Below, piece by piece: positions 25,983 through 34,455 of a stretch of 64,000 nt of DNA (its first letter is position 1; each line of letters starts with the position of its first letter). Below the pieces are notes generated by a model that ran no database searches, was not told where the DNA came from, and saw nothing but the letters and a program-made list of their open reading frames with translations. Origin of the DNA: VRUE01 sp963747765 (GTDB lineage Bacteria; Actinomycetota; Thermoleophilia; Solirubrobacterales; 70-9); contig CAVVGH010000006.1 in assembly GCA_963747765.1 (NCBI GenBank), positions 194,932 through 258,931 on the forward strand, written 5' to 3'. The position numbers and the translations under genes were made by a program.

Positions 25983-26147
25983 CTCTGTTGTGTCTCGGGA
26001 CATCACCGGAAGCGGATGTCCCGAGTGATCAGGAATTACATCCAACCAGCAGTCACTTCACGCCTGAGAAAGCTGAAATCGAGTCAGGCGACCGGCCGAT
26101 CCCCGGCAAATCCCCCAGGCAGGCGCGGCTCGCTATCGTGCTCGCGC

Positions 26148-26492
26148 ATGGCGCACCCGCTCCTGACCCGACTTCTCACGGTCTCGCTCACCGGCATCTT
26201 CGCCGTGCTCGTCTTTGGCGGTTGCGAAGCGTCCGTTTCGGTAGGGGGAGACGTCAGTGGGGACGAGGTCGCGGAAAAGGCCCAGACCGCGCTGGACAAT
26301 GCTGCGCGGAAGAGCGGGTTCCCGCCGTTCCCGAAGATCACCTGTCCCGATGACCTCAACGGCGAGGTCGGTGCCAAGACGACCTGCTACTGGAACCTCG
26401 ACGGCAAACATCGCGTCTTCGTCAAGGTCACAAGCGTCAAGGACGGCGAAGTCAACATGGACTTCAACTCCGAAGGCCACCCAACGCGATAG
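26148..26492 (+). CDS. DUF4333-like lipoprotein
   Basis: A 114-aa exported protein. ATG 26148 gives a short signal peptide (LLTRLLTVSLTGIFAVLVFG) ending at a lipobox-like FGGC. The mature part has two conserved cysteines (ITCPDDLNGEVGAKTTCYW) and the strands HRVFVKVTSVKDGEVNMDF, matching the DUF4333 pattern of actinobacterial lipoproteins. Phe at position -3 of the lipobox is slightly unusual. Function unknown. Confidence 0.75.
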   Translation: MAHPLLTRLLTVSLTGIFAVLVFGGCEASVSVGGDVSGDEVAEKAQTALDNAARKSGFPPFPKITCPDDLNGEVGAKTTCYWNLDGKHRVFVKVTSVKDGEVNMDFNSEGHPTR

Positions 26493-26540
26493 CCCTTCAG
26501 CGCAGGTCTCCCTGCGAGCGTGCCGGCCGCATCCAGCTCG

Positions 26541-27200
26541 TCACCGTGGCTCTGCCTTCGCTCGCGCGGGCTTTGGGCTGATCAGCGCGATCGGCACCCC
26601 AACCCCTGCGGAGCGGCGCAGGGTCGCAATCCGACGGCCCGGTTGGACAGCGGGCCGGATCTCGCCGACGCGATCGCCCAAGCCAGCCGCCGCCGCGTCC
26701 AGATCGGGGACGACAAAGGCGAGCCCCCAGAAGAAGGCGGGACGATCCTCGCCCCCACCACGCTCGATCGCCTCGGGAGGCTCCTGTATGAGCTCGAGGA
26801 TCGTCGCGCCGAGACGGAAGAACGCCTGCCGCGGAGCGCCGGCCGGCGTCGGCTCGTCGCGGATGCGTCGCAGGTCGAGACCGGCCCCTTGAAGGACCGC
26901 CACTGTCCGATCGAGGGCCGGGGTGACGGCTACGACGTGGTCGAGCTCGGCGACGCCGTTCGAATGCGTCGCTCGCTCGCTCGATGGCTCGCGAGTCGAC
27001 AGCATGGTCGGCAGCCCGTCCAGAACGGTGCTCTTGAGATCCCGCACCGACCAGCCGGTCAGGCCCCTGCCTCCCGCCGGCCCCACCAGCCGGATCCGCA
27101 CGTCCCCAACCAAGCAGGTCTCCCCGTCCACCTCGAAGCCGAGCCCCACCCAGACCTCCGGCGGATCGGCCACGGTCAGCTCGTCGATGGTCGGCGCCAC
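26541..27200 (-). CDS. VOC-family (glyoxalase-like) protein
   Basis: A 219-aa protein with two beta-alpha-beta-beta-beta modules. The second (about 85-215) shows the usual order: ELDHVVAVTPALDRTVAVLQ, AFFRLGATILELIQ, FFWGLAFVVPDLDAAAAGLG, then VGVPIALISP. H and E at the standard positions suggest a metal site. GTG 27200 (VAPTIDELTV) is the likely start; the frame is open to 27278. The gene is divergent from the methyltransferase. Substrate unknown. Confidence 0.75.
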   Translation of the reverse strand: MAPTIDELTVADPPEVWVGLGFEVDGETCLVGDVRIRLVGPAGGRGLTGWSVRDLKSTVLDGLPTMLSTREPSSERATHSNGVAELDHVVAVTPALDRTVAVLQGAGLDLRRIRDEPTPAGAPRQAFFRLGATILELIQEPPEAIERGGGEDRPAFFWGLAFVVPDLDAAAAGLGDRVGEIRPAVQPGRRIATLRRSAGVGVPIALISPKPARAKAEPR

Positions 27201-27276
27201 GCTCCCCACCGTATCCGCCGATGGGCCTCGCGCTAGGGTCGGCTTGCATGACTCACGCGACGAGAGCCTGACCGGC

Positions 27277-27942
27277 ATGGCATCGGTAAAGCGAGGCGAC
27301 CGGGAGTACGCCGGCCAGGCGATTTACACCGGGGCGTTCCTGAGGGTCTATGACGCTTTCGTGTATCGCTTCACCTGCCCCGTGCTGTGGCACTGCCCGA
27401 AGCAGCGGTTTGTCGAGCTCTACGACGCCCATGCCTCCCTGCGTCACCTCGACATCGGGGTCGGCACCGGCACGCTGCTCAACGAGTGCCGCTTTCCGGG
27501 CCGTCCGGAGATCACGCTGATGGACCTCAATCCCAACTCGCTTGAGGCGGCGTCGCGACGGATCTCTCGCTACGCGCCGCGCACCCATCGCGCCAACGTG
27601 CTCGACCCCTGGGGCCTGCCGGATGCGTCCTTTGACTCGGTGGGGATGTGTCACCTGCTGCACTGCCTGCCGGGGGAGATGGCCGACAAGGCGGTTGTCT
27701 TCGACCATGCCAAGGCCGCGCTGACACCCGGGGGCATGCTGTTCGGGGCGACGATCTTCGGGCGCGGCGTCCCCCAGACGCTGATGTCGCGGGCCGCGCT
27801 TGCCGCCGGCAACCGCCACGGGATGCAGAGCAACCTCGGTGACGGACCGGAGGAGCTGGAGGCCGCACTCGCGCCGGCCTTCCCATCGCACGAGCTGGAG
27901 GTCGTCGGTGCGGTGGGACTGTTCTCGGCGCAGAAGCCGTAG
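27277..27942 (+). CDS. Class I SAM-dependent methyltransferase
   Basis: A 221-aa protein with motif I LDIGVGTGTLLNE, the acidic ribose-binding segment ITLMDLNPNSLEAA, a post-I region HRANVLDPWGLPDASFDSV and motif VGMCHLLHCLPG. ATG 27277 gives a compact family-length protein. No substrate-binding domain is recognisable. Related small methyltransferases act on lipids or secondary metabolites, but this is not established here. Confidence 0.82.
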   Translation: MASVKRGDREYAGQAIYTGAFLRVYDAFVYRFTCPVLWHCPKQRFVELYDAHASLRHLDIGVGTGTLLNECRFPGRPEITLMDLNPNSLEAASRRISRYAPRTHRANVLDPWGLPDASFDSVGMCHLLHCLPGEMADKAVVFDHAKAALTPGGMLFGATIFGRGVPQTLMSRAALAAGNRHGMQSNLGDGPEELEAALAPAFPSHELEVVGAVGLFSAQKP

Positions 27943-27955
27943 CTTTCCAACCATC

Positions 27956-29023
27956 ATGTTCGCTCGAGGCTCGCGATCGGGTCAGCGACGGCGCCCCACC
28001 GGCATGCGCAGGATCGGGGTGCCGGCGATCCTGGCGCTCGCAGCCGTCACCGCACTCGGCACCGGCGCGGGCGGCGGCGAGCACCAGCTCGGGGCAAACG
28101 CCAGGACGCTCGGTCCCTATCCCAGCCTCGGCGGTTGCGCCGTCTTCCCCGTCCCATCCACCTCGCTGCCCCTCGACGCGCCATCCCTGCCCAACCAGGC
28201 CGCCTGGAATCAGGAGATCTCGAAGGCGCCGGTCGCACGCAACTCGGCCGCGATCGTCTCCTACATCGATCGCCATGGCGGGGATCGCCTTCACCCCGAC
28301 TTCGGCTCGCCGCGCGCCTATGGCTTCCCATACGCCGTGGTTGGCGCACATCAGCGCGAGCTCCCGATCCACTACACCGCCTACGGCAGCGAGAGCGACC
28401 GGGGACCCTTTCCGATCCCACCCGGTGCGCCTGTCGAGGGCGGGCAGCACAGTGACGGCGACCGCCATGTCCTCGTGGTCGACCGCGCCCGCTGCATGCT
28501 CTACGAGCTCTCCCGCGCCTTCTTCAAACGAGGTGGCCGCGACCACTGGAACGCGGATGCAGGCGCCCGCTGGAACCTTCGCTCAACCGCGCTTCGGCCC
28601 GTTGCCTGGACCTCCGCCGACGCCGCCGGGTTGCCGCTCTTTCCCGGCCTCGTTCGCTACGACGAGGTCGCAGCGGGGCACGTCGACCACGCGATCCGCG
28701 TCACCTTCGACGTCACCCGTGACGCCTGGGCCCGCCCGGCCTCGCACTGCGCCGGCGCGACCTCCAACCCAAACGCGCCACCGATGGGACTGCGACTGCG
28801 GTTGAAGCCGGGCTACGGTCTCGGCCGCTTCAGCGGCGCCGCCAGGGTGATCGCCGAAGCTCTCAAGCGCTACGGGATGATCGTCGCCGACAACGGCGCG
28901 AACTGGTTCTTCAGCGGCACCAGCGACCGCCGCTGGAACGACCAGAATCTCGATCGGTTGAAGCGGATACCGGGAAACGCCTTCCAGGTGGTGAGGAGCG
29001 CGGCCCACACCCACGTCTGCTGA
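27956..29023 (+). CDS. Secreted protein of unknown function
   Basis: A 355-aa exported protein. The signal peptide is clearest from the internal ATG at 28004 (MRRIGVPAILALAAVTALG); ATG 27956 adds a basic leader. The mature region contains HYTAYGSESDRGPFPIPPG, DRHVLVVDRARCMLYEL and, near the C-terminus, EALKRYGMIVADNGANWFFS. These stretches look like a conserved extracellular enzyme or carbohydrate-binding family, but I do not recognise the activity. It begins 13 bases after the methyltransferase stop. Confidence 0.65.
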   Translation: MFARGSRSGQRRRPTGMRRIGVPAILALAAVTALGTGAGGGEHQLGANARTLGPYPSLGGCAVFPVPSTSLPLDAPSLPNQAAWNQEISKAPVARNSAAIVSYIDRHGGDRLHPDFGSPRAYGFPYAVVGAHQRELPIHYTAYGSESDRGPFPIPPGAPVEGGQHSDGDRHVLVVDRARCMLYELSRAFFKRGGRDHWNADAGARWNLRSTALRPVAWTSADAAGLPLFPGLVRYDEVAAGHVDHAIRVTFDVTRDAWARPASHCAGATSNPNAPPMGLRLRLKPGYGLGRFSGAARVIAEALKRYGMIVADNGANWFFSGTSDRRWNDQNLDRLKRIPGNAFQVVRSAAHTHVC

Positions 29024-29098
29024 GTAGCTGCTCGCTGCTCCGCATCCGGACACCCAAAACCAATTAGGACTTGCTTTGAAAACCAATGAGGGAGTACC

Positions 29099-30592
29099 TT
29101 GCAGAGAATGGCCGCAACGGCCACGACAGATCGGGATGCCCTCAGCCGCGAGGAGGTGCGCTTGGCCGGCGCAGCCGCGGCGGGAGACGCCGGTGCATTC
29201 GCGGAGCTGTATGAGCGCTACGAACAGCGCACCTTCAACCTCGCCTACCGGATCACCGGTTCTGAGACAGACGCGGCCGAGGCCGTCGGGGATGGCTTCC
29301 TCAACGCGATGCGCCGCCTGGCCCACCAAGTCGATCGCGAGCTGAACTTCAGCGCTCACCTCTTCGCAGAAACCCATAGCGCCTGCCTCGAGCTGATGCA
29401 AAGGCGGCCGCGCAAGCCGGTCCTCGATAGCACCGCCGAGCCCCAGCAGACGAAGATCCGCGAGGCGAGCATGCGACTGCCCGACCGCCAGCGGGAGGCG
29501 CTCGCCCTGCGCGGGCTGGAGGAGCTCTCCTATGAGGAGATCGCAGCAATCATGGAGCTGAACCCCAAAGCGGTGGCCCAGCTGATCTATCGGGGGCGCA
29601 TCAACCTGAGCGACGAACTGCGCGGGACGACTCTCGCCTCGATCGGAGCGCCCTCGCGCGAGTGCGGACGGGCACTGCCGCTGATTGCGGCGCGCGATGA
29701 CGGCCAGCTCGACCCCGGCTCCCGCGATGCCGCCTGGCTCGAGGCCCACCTGGCCAACTGCGACCGCTGCAGGCTTGCGGTCGACGCAATGCGAGAGACC
29801 GCCTCTTCCTACGCCTCCTGGGCGCCGGTTGCCGCGCCGTCGTGGCTGCTCAAGGAGACGATGGCCAAGGCGACCGAGGTGACCGGCACCGACGGGAGCG
29901 AGGAAATGGCTGCGACCGCTTCAGCCAAGCCCTTGACCCGGGACCTTTCAGCGGCGCCGGCCGCACCCGCCGGGGGGCCGGCCGGTCAGACGACGCCGCG
30001 CGCCGGCCGGCCGCGACGTCGTCGCGCGACATTGGCGCTGGGGCTGGTGGCGCTCGTCCTGCTCGCCGGCCTTGGCCTGGCCCTCCAGGGAGACAACCCG
30101 GCCCCGACGTCGGCCGGTGCCACCGCCGGGACCACCCCAAACCCCACCGCTCACGTCCCCCGGTCCAAGCGAAAGTCGAGCAAGAAGAATGCCGGCAGGG
30201 GAAGGAAGAGCAACGGCGAGGGGACGAGTCAGAAAGCCATCCAATCGACGGCGGCGTCGGAGACGCTCACCGCAACGAGCCCAACCGGGTCACAGGCGCC
30301 CACCTCCACCAGCGGAGCCTCGAACAAGCCGGCCTCGTCGAACAAGCCCACCTCACATCCGAGCCGTCCCAGCGGGAAGAGCGGTGTCCAGTCAAAGCGC
30401 CCCGTATCGCCGCCCAAGCACAGCGCGAAGTCCACACCCGCGGCGACACCCGTGTCCACGACGACCCCAGCCGCGCAACCCGCACCGACAACCACAGTCC
30501 AGGCGCCCGCGCCAGCCGAAGAAACCACCAGCGAACCGCCCCGCCGCCACGAACCGCCCGGGAAGCCTGCCGACCGACCACCGCACCGGTAA
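29099..30592 (+). CDS. ECF-like sigma factor fused to zinc-finger anti-sigma-like segment and membrane anchor
   Basis: A 497-aa fusion. Residues about 20-95 look like sigma region 2 (AFAELYERYEQRTFNLAYRI, DAAEAVGDGFLNAMR). About 120-175 is region 4 (LPDRQREALALRGLEELSYE, EEIAAIMELNPKAVAQLIYR). About 185-230 carries HLANCDRC, the HxxxCxxC signature of anti-sigma zinc domains. One membrane span (TLALGLVALVLLAGLGLALQ) lies near 310, followed by about 170 residues rich in S, T, P and K. A single chain thus holds a promoter-recognition module, a possible built-in inhibitor and an external tail. TTG 29099 has GGGAG upstream; ATG 29108 is possible. Confidence 0.85.
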   Translation: MQRMAATATTDRDALSREEVRLAGAAAAGDAGAFAELYERYEQRTFNLAYRITGSETDAAEAVGDGFLNAMRRLAHQVDRELNFSAHLFAETHSACLELMQRRPRKPVLDSTAEPQQTKIREASMRLPDRQREALALRGLEELSYEEIAAIMELNPKAVAQLIYRGRINLSDELRGTTLASIGAPSRECGRALPLIAARDDGQLDPGSRDAAWLEAHLANCDRCRLAVDAMRETASSYASWAPVAAPSWLLKETMAKATEVTGTDGSEEMAATASAKPLTRDLSAAPAAPAGGPAGQTTPRAGRPRRRRATLALGLVALVLLAGLGLALQGDNPAPTSAGATAGTTPNPTAHVPRSKRKSSKKNAGRGRKSNGEGTSQKAIQSTAASETLTATSPTGSQAPTSTSGASNKPASSNKPTSHPSRPSGKSGVQSKRPVSPPKHSAKSTPAATPVSTTTPAAQPAPTTTVQAPAPAEETTSEPPRRHEPPGKPADRPPHR

Positions 30593-30647
30593 GGCTTCAG
30601 GGAGTCTTAAGGGAACGTTGGCCTCGACTTAGGAAACCGGGCCGAAA

Positions 30648-31094
30648 ATGCGGTCGATGGATGACCTCCACCGACTCGAGGCCAGGGGTCTCGCCCGTGC
30701 CAAAGCCCGTTCACAGCGTCGCCGCGTGTCGATTATCCGGCGTCGGACGATCCGTGCAACGCTCGGGCTGTTCGCGATCTTCTGGGTGCTCATCTTCGCC
30801 CAGCTGGCGACGGGCAACGACCCCGTCCTCAGTCACACGGGGGCGGAAAACCAAAGGGCCACGGCCTCTCGCCAAGGCCCGGGCCGCACACCCGAAACCA
30901 CGGCCGCTGCCGCCGCGCCCCCGGAGCGCGAAGCCGAAGCCGAACGAGAACTGGAAGCGGAACGCGAAGCCGAACGAGAACTGGAAGCGGAACGCGAAGC
31001 CGAATGGGGATCGGAACTCGAATGGGAAGCCGAACCCGAATGGGAACCGGAAGCGGTGGAACCGGTGGCGCCGGTCATCACCTCGTCATCGTGA
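30648..31094 (+). CDS. Single-span membrane protein with acidic Glu/Ala repeat tail
   Basis: A 148-aa protein: basic N-terminus (residues 8-36), one membrane span (ATLGLFAIFWVLIFAQLA), then a tail dominated by E, A and R (EREAEAERELEAE) ending in VEPVAPVITSSS. The tail DNA contains two perfect 30-bp direct copies (30936-30965 and 30966-30995) and a partial third, so its length may vary. The stop overlaps the next start (GTGA), coupling it to the haem-type membrane protein. Function unknown. Confidence 0.7.
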   Translation: MRSMDDLHRLEARGLARAKARSQRRRVSIIRRRTIRATLGLFAIFWVLIFAQLATGNDPVLSHTGAENQRATASRQGPGRTPETTAAAAAPPEREAEAERELEAEREAERELEAEREAEWGSELEWEAEPEWEPEAVEPVAPVITSSS

Positions 31095-31753
31095 CGGCAG
31101 CCGGCCCACATCTCTTCTGGATCACCAGCCGGGCGGCGGGAACCGTGGCGCTGATCCTCTCCAGCGCATCGGTCGGAGCCGGGCTGTTGATCCGCACACG
31201 CGGCCAGTCCCGCCGGATGCTGGGACGCGATGCAAAAGCCCTGCACGAAGCCCTCACGCTTGCCACGCTCAGCGCGGTCGCGGTTCACGGCGCAACCCTG
31301 CTGGGCGATCAGTTCCTCCACCCCACCGTCCTCGACATCTCGATTCCGTTCACAGGCGCCTATCGACCCTTCTGGACGGGGATCGGGATCCTTGCCGGCT
31401 GGGGGCTCGCAACTCTGGGCCTCTCCTACTACGCACGTGGCTGGATCGGCCAGGCTCGCTGGCGCGCCATGCATCGCTTCACGCTCGTCTTCTGGGCGCT
31501 CGGCGTCGCCCACACGATCGGTGCCGGCACCGATGCGGGGCAGCCGTGGCTGCTGCTGGCGATCGCGCTTCCAGCGATCCCAGCGCTGATCATGCTTCCC
31601 GGAAGGCTGGCCACGCTGTTCTCGGGAAGTCCCGGACGAGGACCCGCAATGTCAGCACGGGCGGTGAGCTCACGCACCCACCCGCAGCCTTCGAATGTCG
31701 CCCCCAGCCGTCGGCAGCCCGCGAACGTCGCCCTCAGCGGTCAGGAGAACTGA
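31091..31753 (+). CDS. Ferric reductase-like transmembrane protein
   Basis: A 220-aa protein with about six membrane spans. Two spans each carry a pair of histidines spaced 12-14 residues apart (HEALTLATLSAVAVH and HRFTLVFWALGVAH), the pattern of haem ligands in ferric reductase-like or MsrQ-like domains. No FAD or NAD domain follows, so it would act as a membrane electron carrier. The GTG start overlaps the preceding gene by 4 bases. Its 3' end overlaps the convergent gene by 20 bases. The C-terminal tail is polar with a near-repeat (QPSNVAPS, QPANVALS). Confidence 0.78.
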   Translation: MTAAGPHLFWITSRAAGTVALILSSASVGAGLLIRTRGQSRRMLGRDAKALHEALTLATLSAVAVHGATLLGDQFLHPTVLDISIPFTGAYRPFWTGIGILAGWGLATLGLSYYARGWIGQARWRAMHRFTLVFWALGVAHTIGAGTDAGQPWLLLAIALPAIPALIMLPGRLATLFSGSPGRGPAMSARAVSSRTHPQPSNVAPSRRQPANVALSGQEN

Positions 31754-32345
31754 GCACAACGCGGCGGAATTCGGCCTGCAATCGCGCCTCCAGCTCCGCG
31801 GCGGCCGCCGCCGCTTCGGGTTCGCCGACGTCCTCGCAGACAACCAGGACCACCTCCGAGGCCGGAAAGCTCTGCAGCTGATCCTCGACGGCCTGCACCA
31901 CGTCCTCGTCGCCCACCCTCGCCTCGGCGGCGACCCCGATCTTCGCCAGCGCCGCAACGGTGGCCACCAGGTTCTGCTGCGCCTCCCGGCGAGCCCCCTC
32001 GACATCCGAGGCCCAGCGGTCCAGAAAGCCGATCCGCGCCGGCGCGAGAACGAGCACGTCGGCCTCCTTTTGCGCATCGTCGAGCTGGGCCGCGCCGACG
32101 ATCCCCCGCACGGCCGCGGGCTCCTCGACCGGGCAGGTCACGACGATCAGCACATGGCGCGCGCCGTCGCCAGCCGGCGCAGAGGAGATCGGCCCGCGCG
32201 GGCGCTGACGCGCCGCGAATACCAGGATCGCAACCCCGGCCAGCGCCCCCACGGCAACGCCGACCCCCGGGCCCCCGACCGCGAAAGCGGCGGCAATCGG
32301 CAACGTGATAGCGGCGACGACCAGCGGCAGCTTCCAGGGAGCCAT
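31734..32345 (-). CDS. Two-span membrane protein with cytosolic alpha/beta domain
   Basis: A 203-aa protein: two membrane spans at the N-terminus (about 5-45), then a soluble domain with alternating strands and helices (HVLIVVTCPVEEP, ADVLVLAPARIGFLDRW, SEVVLVVCEDVGEPE), a layout like universal stress or other Rossmann-like domains but without a recognisable nucleotide motif. The stop lies inside the convergent neighbour. Function unknown. Confidence 0.65.
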   Translation of the reverse strand: MAPWKLPLVVAAITLPIAAAFAVGGPGVGVAVGALAGVAILVFAARQRPRGPISSAPAGDGARHVLIVVTCPVEEPAAVRGIVGAAQLDDAQKEADVLVLAPARIGFLDRWASDVEGARREAQQNLVATVAALAKIGVAAEARVGDEDVVQAVEDQLQSFPASEVVLVVCEDVGEPEAAAAAAELEARLQAEFRRVVLSSPDR

Positions 32346-32372
32346 TGGCGCTGATTGTCGCTGAGGCGCCGC

Positions 32373-32516
32373 CTATACGCGTCTGGCGCCGCCGCCGAGC
32401 GCAGGAACCAGCAGCATGGCCAGCCCGATCAGGATCACGACGATCCCCAGAACGTAGTTGACGAGCAGGGCCAGCACGATCCCGACGACGATCACCAGTA
32501 TCGAACTCGGTGTCAT
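32373..32516 (-). CDS. Small two-span membrane protein (47 aa)
   Basis: ATG 32516 opens a 47-codon frame whose product is almost wholly hydrophobic (SILVIVVGIVLALLVNYVLG then IVVILIGLAMLLVPALG) with a short basic end. It ends 27 bases before the two-span protein gene on the same strand and could be its upstream partner. The strong hydrophobic pattern and regular codon use suggest a real small protein. No family recognised. Confidence 0.5.
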   Translation of the reverse strand: MTPSSILVIVVGIVLALLVNYVLGIVVILIGLAMLLVPALGGGARRV

Positions 32517-32634
32517 GACCCGACTATCTACCCCCGACCCTGACTCCACAAACTCTGGAATTCCACACCGGTCTCCCGCGCGCCGGGTGAGCCGCGGCGA
32601 TCACGCGGGGCAGGGACGACCGCGGTGCTCAGCG

Positions 32635-33483
32635 TCAGCCCCGGGTGCCGCCGCCGCTGCCGTCGGGCGACCACCCGGGCCCGCGGAAGACATAGCCGAG
32701 CCGGTCCCGCCAGCTGGCGGCGTCGCGCACGTCACGGGCCAGATCGATGAACTCGTGGAAGGCGACACCGGTTGGCCGGAACGTGTGGATGTTCTTGGTC
32801 AGGCCGTAGCGGGGTCGCTCGGTCTCACCCTGGAAGGTGCCGAACAGGCGGTCCCAGACGATCAGGATCCCACCGTAGTTGCGGTCGAGATAGACCTCGT
32901 TGGCGCCATGGTGGACGCGATGGTGCGACGGCGTGTTGAGCACGTACTCGAGCGGCGCCGGCAGTCGCCTGACCCGCTCGGTGTGGATCCAGAACTGGTA
33001 GATGAGGCTGATCGCCTGCTGGGTCAGAATCATCCACGGCGCAAAGCCCAGCAGCGCCAGCGGCACCCAGAACGGCAACGCCGTCATCGGCGTCCAGGTC
33101 TGGCGCAGCGCCGTCGAGAGGTTGTAGTGCCGCGAAGAGTGATGGACGACGTGGCTCGCCCAGAAGACCCGCACCTCGTGATGGATGCGGTGAAACCAGT
33201 AGTAGGCGAGATCGTCGGCCAGGAAGAGCAGCACGTAGGTCCACCACCTGTCGGCCGGCATCCGCAGCGGGCTCAGCTCGTACAACCCCACGTAGATGAC
33301 GACGACGGCGAATTTCCAGACCGCGTTGATCACGACGTTGCCACCACCCATCGCCAGGCTGGTTCGCGTGTCGCGAGCGTCGTAGCCGACCAGCTCGTCG
33401 TCGCGCGCATACTTGAACGAGAGCAGCTCGACGGCGAGCAGAAGCACGAAGGCCGGGATCGCGTAGATGATCAGGTCAACCAC
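32635..33483 (-). CDS. Sterol desaturase / fatty acid hydroxylase family protein
   Basis: A 282-aa membrane di-iron oxidoreductase. The histidine clusters are in the expected order: YYWFHRIHHEVRVFWASH, HVVHHSSRHYN and, after two more spans, TPSHHRVHHGAN, followed by YLDRNYGGILIVWDRLFGTF, a stretch shared by family members. Substrate (sterol, carotenoid, fatty acid or alkylglycerol) cannot be assigned. It is followed, 15 bases apart, by the DUF4395-thioredoxin gene on the same strand, which ends just upstream. Confidence 0.88.
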   Translation of the reverse strand: MVDLIIYAIPAFVLLLAVELLSFKYARDDELVGYDARDTRTSLAMGGGNVVINAVWKFAVVVIYVGLYELSPLRMPADRWWTYVLLFLADDLAYYWFHRIHHEVRVFWASHVVHHSSRHYNLSTALRQTWTPMTALPFWVPLALLGFAPWMILTQQAISLIYQFWIHTERVRRLPAPLEYVLNTPSHHRVHHGANEVYLDRNYGGILIVWDRLFGTFQGETERPRYGLTKNIHTFRPTGVAFHEFIDLARDVRDAASWRDRLGYVFRGPGWSPDGSGGGTRG

Positions 33484-33498
33484 GTCAGCTTGGGCGGT

Positions 33499-34203
33499 TC
33501 AGGGAGCGAGCCGCTCCAGCACGGTGCCGTCGGCTGCCACCGTGAGCACGGTCGGGACAACCGCAATTCCGTACTTGCGCGCGAGGTCGGGACGCTCGCG
33601 AACATCGAGGGTCACCAGCGGGTCGGACTCGCGGGCGAGCCGGCCCTCCCACTCCTGGCACTCCGAACAGAGCGGGTGCGTGAACTCGACGAAGGCGCGG
33701 TCGTGGCCGTCGAGAAGACCGAGATCCGCGGGGTCGATGTGACTGTGATGGCGCGGTGAGATGCCACGCAGCCGCGCACTCAGTTTGTAGATCTCGCAAC
33801 CGGTGCAGAACCCACTCACGGCGGCCACGAGCGCCAGCGCCGCGACCAGCGCGCCGAGGACGTACCCGACCGTTGGTGCCCCCAGCCACCAGGCGGCCGC
33901 GGCGGCACCCAGGAAGGCGAAGCCCATCGCGTTGGCAAGCCGAGGGGGCCGCGAGTCCTCGAGCTGCCCCTCCCCGACGCGCGGCTGGACCAGCACAAAG
34001 TATGCGACGCAGGTGATGCAGAAGCGGCGACCCAGCGTCAGTCCGATCAGCAGCTGCGCGCTCATCAGCGCCCAGGCCAGCGGCCATCCGAAGGCAACTC
34101 CGGCAAGTGCCACCAGCCCCACCACGAATTGGTTGAAGCGCGGCGCCTGGGCGTCGATCACATCCGTGTCGTGCCAGGGATCGGCTGTTCGAGGCCTGCC
34201 CAT
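33499..34203 (-). CDS. DUF4395 membrane domain fused to thioredoxin-like domain
   Basis: A 234-aa protein. The first 150 residues have four hydrophobic segments and the cysteine motifs RRFCITC and SGFCTGCEIY typical of DUF4395. The last 80 residues are thioredoxin-like: AFVEFTHPLCSECQEWE (CxxC-type CSEC), DVRERPDLARKYGIAVVPT (cis-Pro loop). This suggests a membrane thiol relay facing the cytosol. It lies directly upstream of the sterol desaturase gene in transcription order, so a redox-support role is possible but inferred. Confidence 0.8.
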   Translation of the reverse strand: MGRPRTADPWHDTDVIDAQAPRFNQFVVGLVALAGVAFGWPLAWALMSAQLLIGLTLGRRFCITCVAYFVLVQPRVGEGQLEDSRPPRLANAMGFAFLGAAAAAWWLGAPTVGYVLGALVAALALVAAVSGFCTGCEIYKLSARLRGISPRHHSHIDPADLGLLDGHDRAFVEFTHPLCSECQEWEGRLARESDPLVTLDVRERPDLARKYGIAVVPTVLTVAADGTVLERLAP

Positions 34204-34264
34204 TACTGAAAGTCTAGGGACGTATCTCGCTAGGGCTCGCAGCCCTGGGCGATATATCGCCGCC

Positions 34265-34455
34265 GTGCGTATACGGCTAGCTCAGGCGGTCACTCCCCCG
34301 GCCTGCCTCTACACCTGCAACGGACCCTGCGGTCACTTGAGCACAGCATGCTGTGCTCAAGTGACCGCAGGGTCCGTTGCGCCCGGCCGAATCGAGGCGG
34401 CGGCTCGTGTGCCGCCGAGTCCGCGACGCGCAACCTGAGTGAGCCGTATACGCAC
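34265..34455. repeat. Outer inverted repeat enclosing the 64-bp palindrome
   Basis: GTGCGTATACGGCT at 34265-34278 and its exact complement AGCCGTATACGCAC at 34442-34455 are followed inward by CTCAGG/CCTGAG after two mismatches, giving about 22 paired bases. The ends resemble terminal inverted repeats of a roughly 190-bp element. No direct target duplication was evident by eye. Confidence 0.65.
34317..34380. repeat. Perfect 64-bp palindrome
   Basis: Bases 34317-34348 and 34349-34380 are exact reverse complements with no spacer; the centre is GCACAGCA|TGCTGTGC and the outer ends are GCAACGGACC and GGTCCGTTGC. It could extrude as a cruciform or form a 32-bp RNA hairpin. Palindromes this long with no spacer are unstable in many bacteria, which makes it notable. 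An assembly fold-back artefact is the main alternative. Confidence 0.9.
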
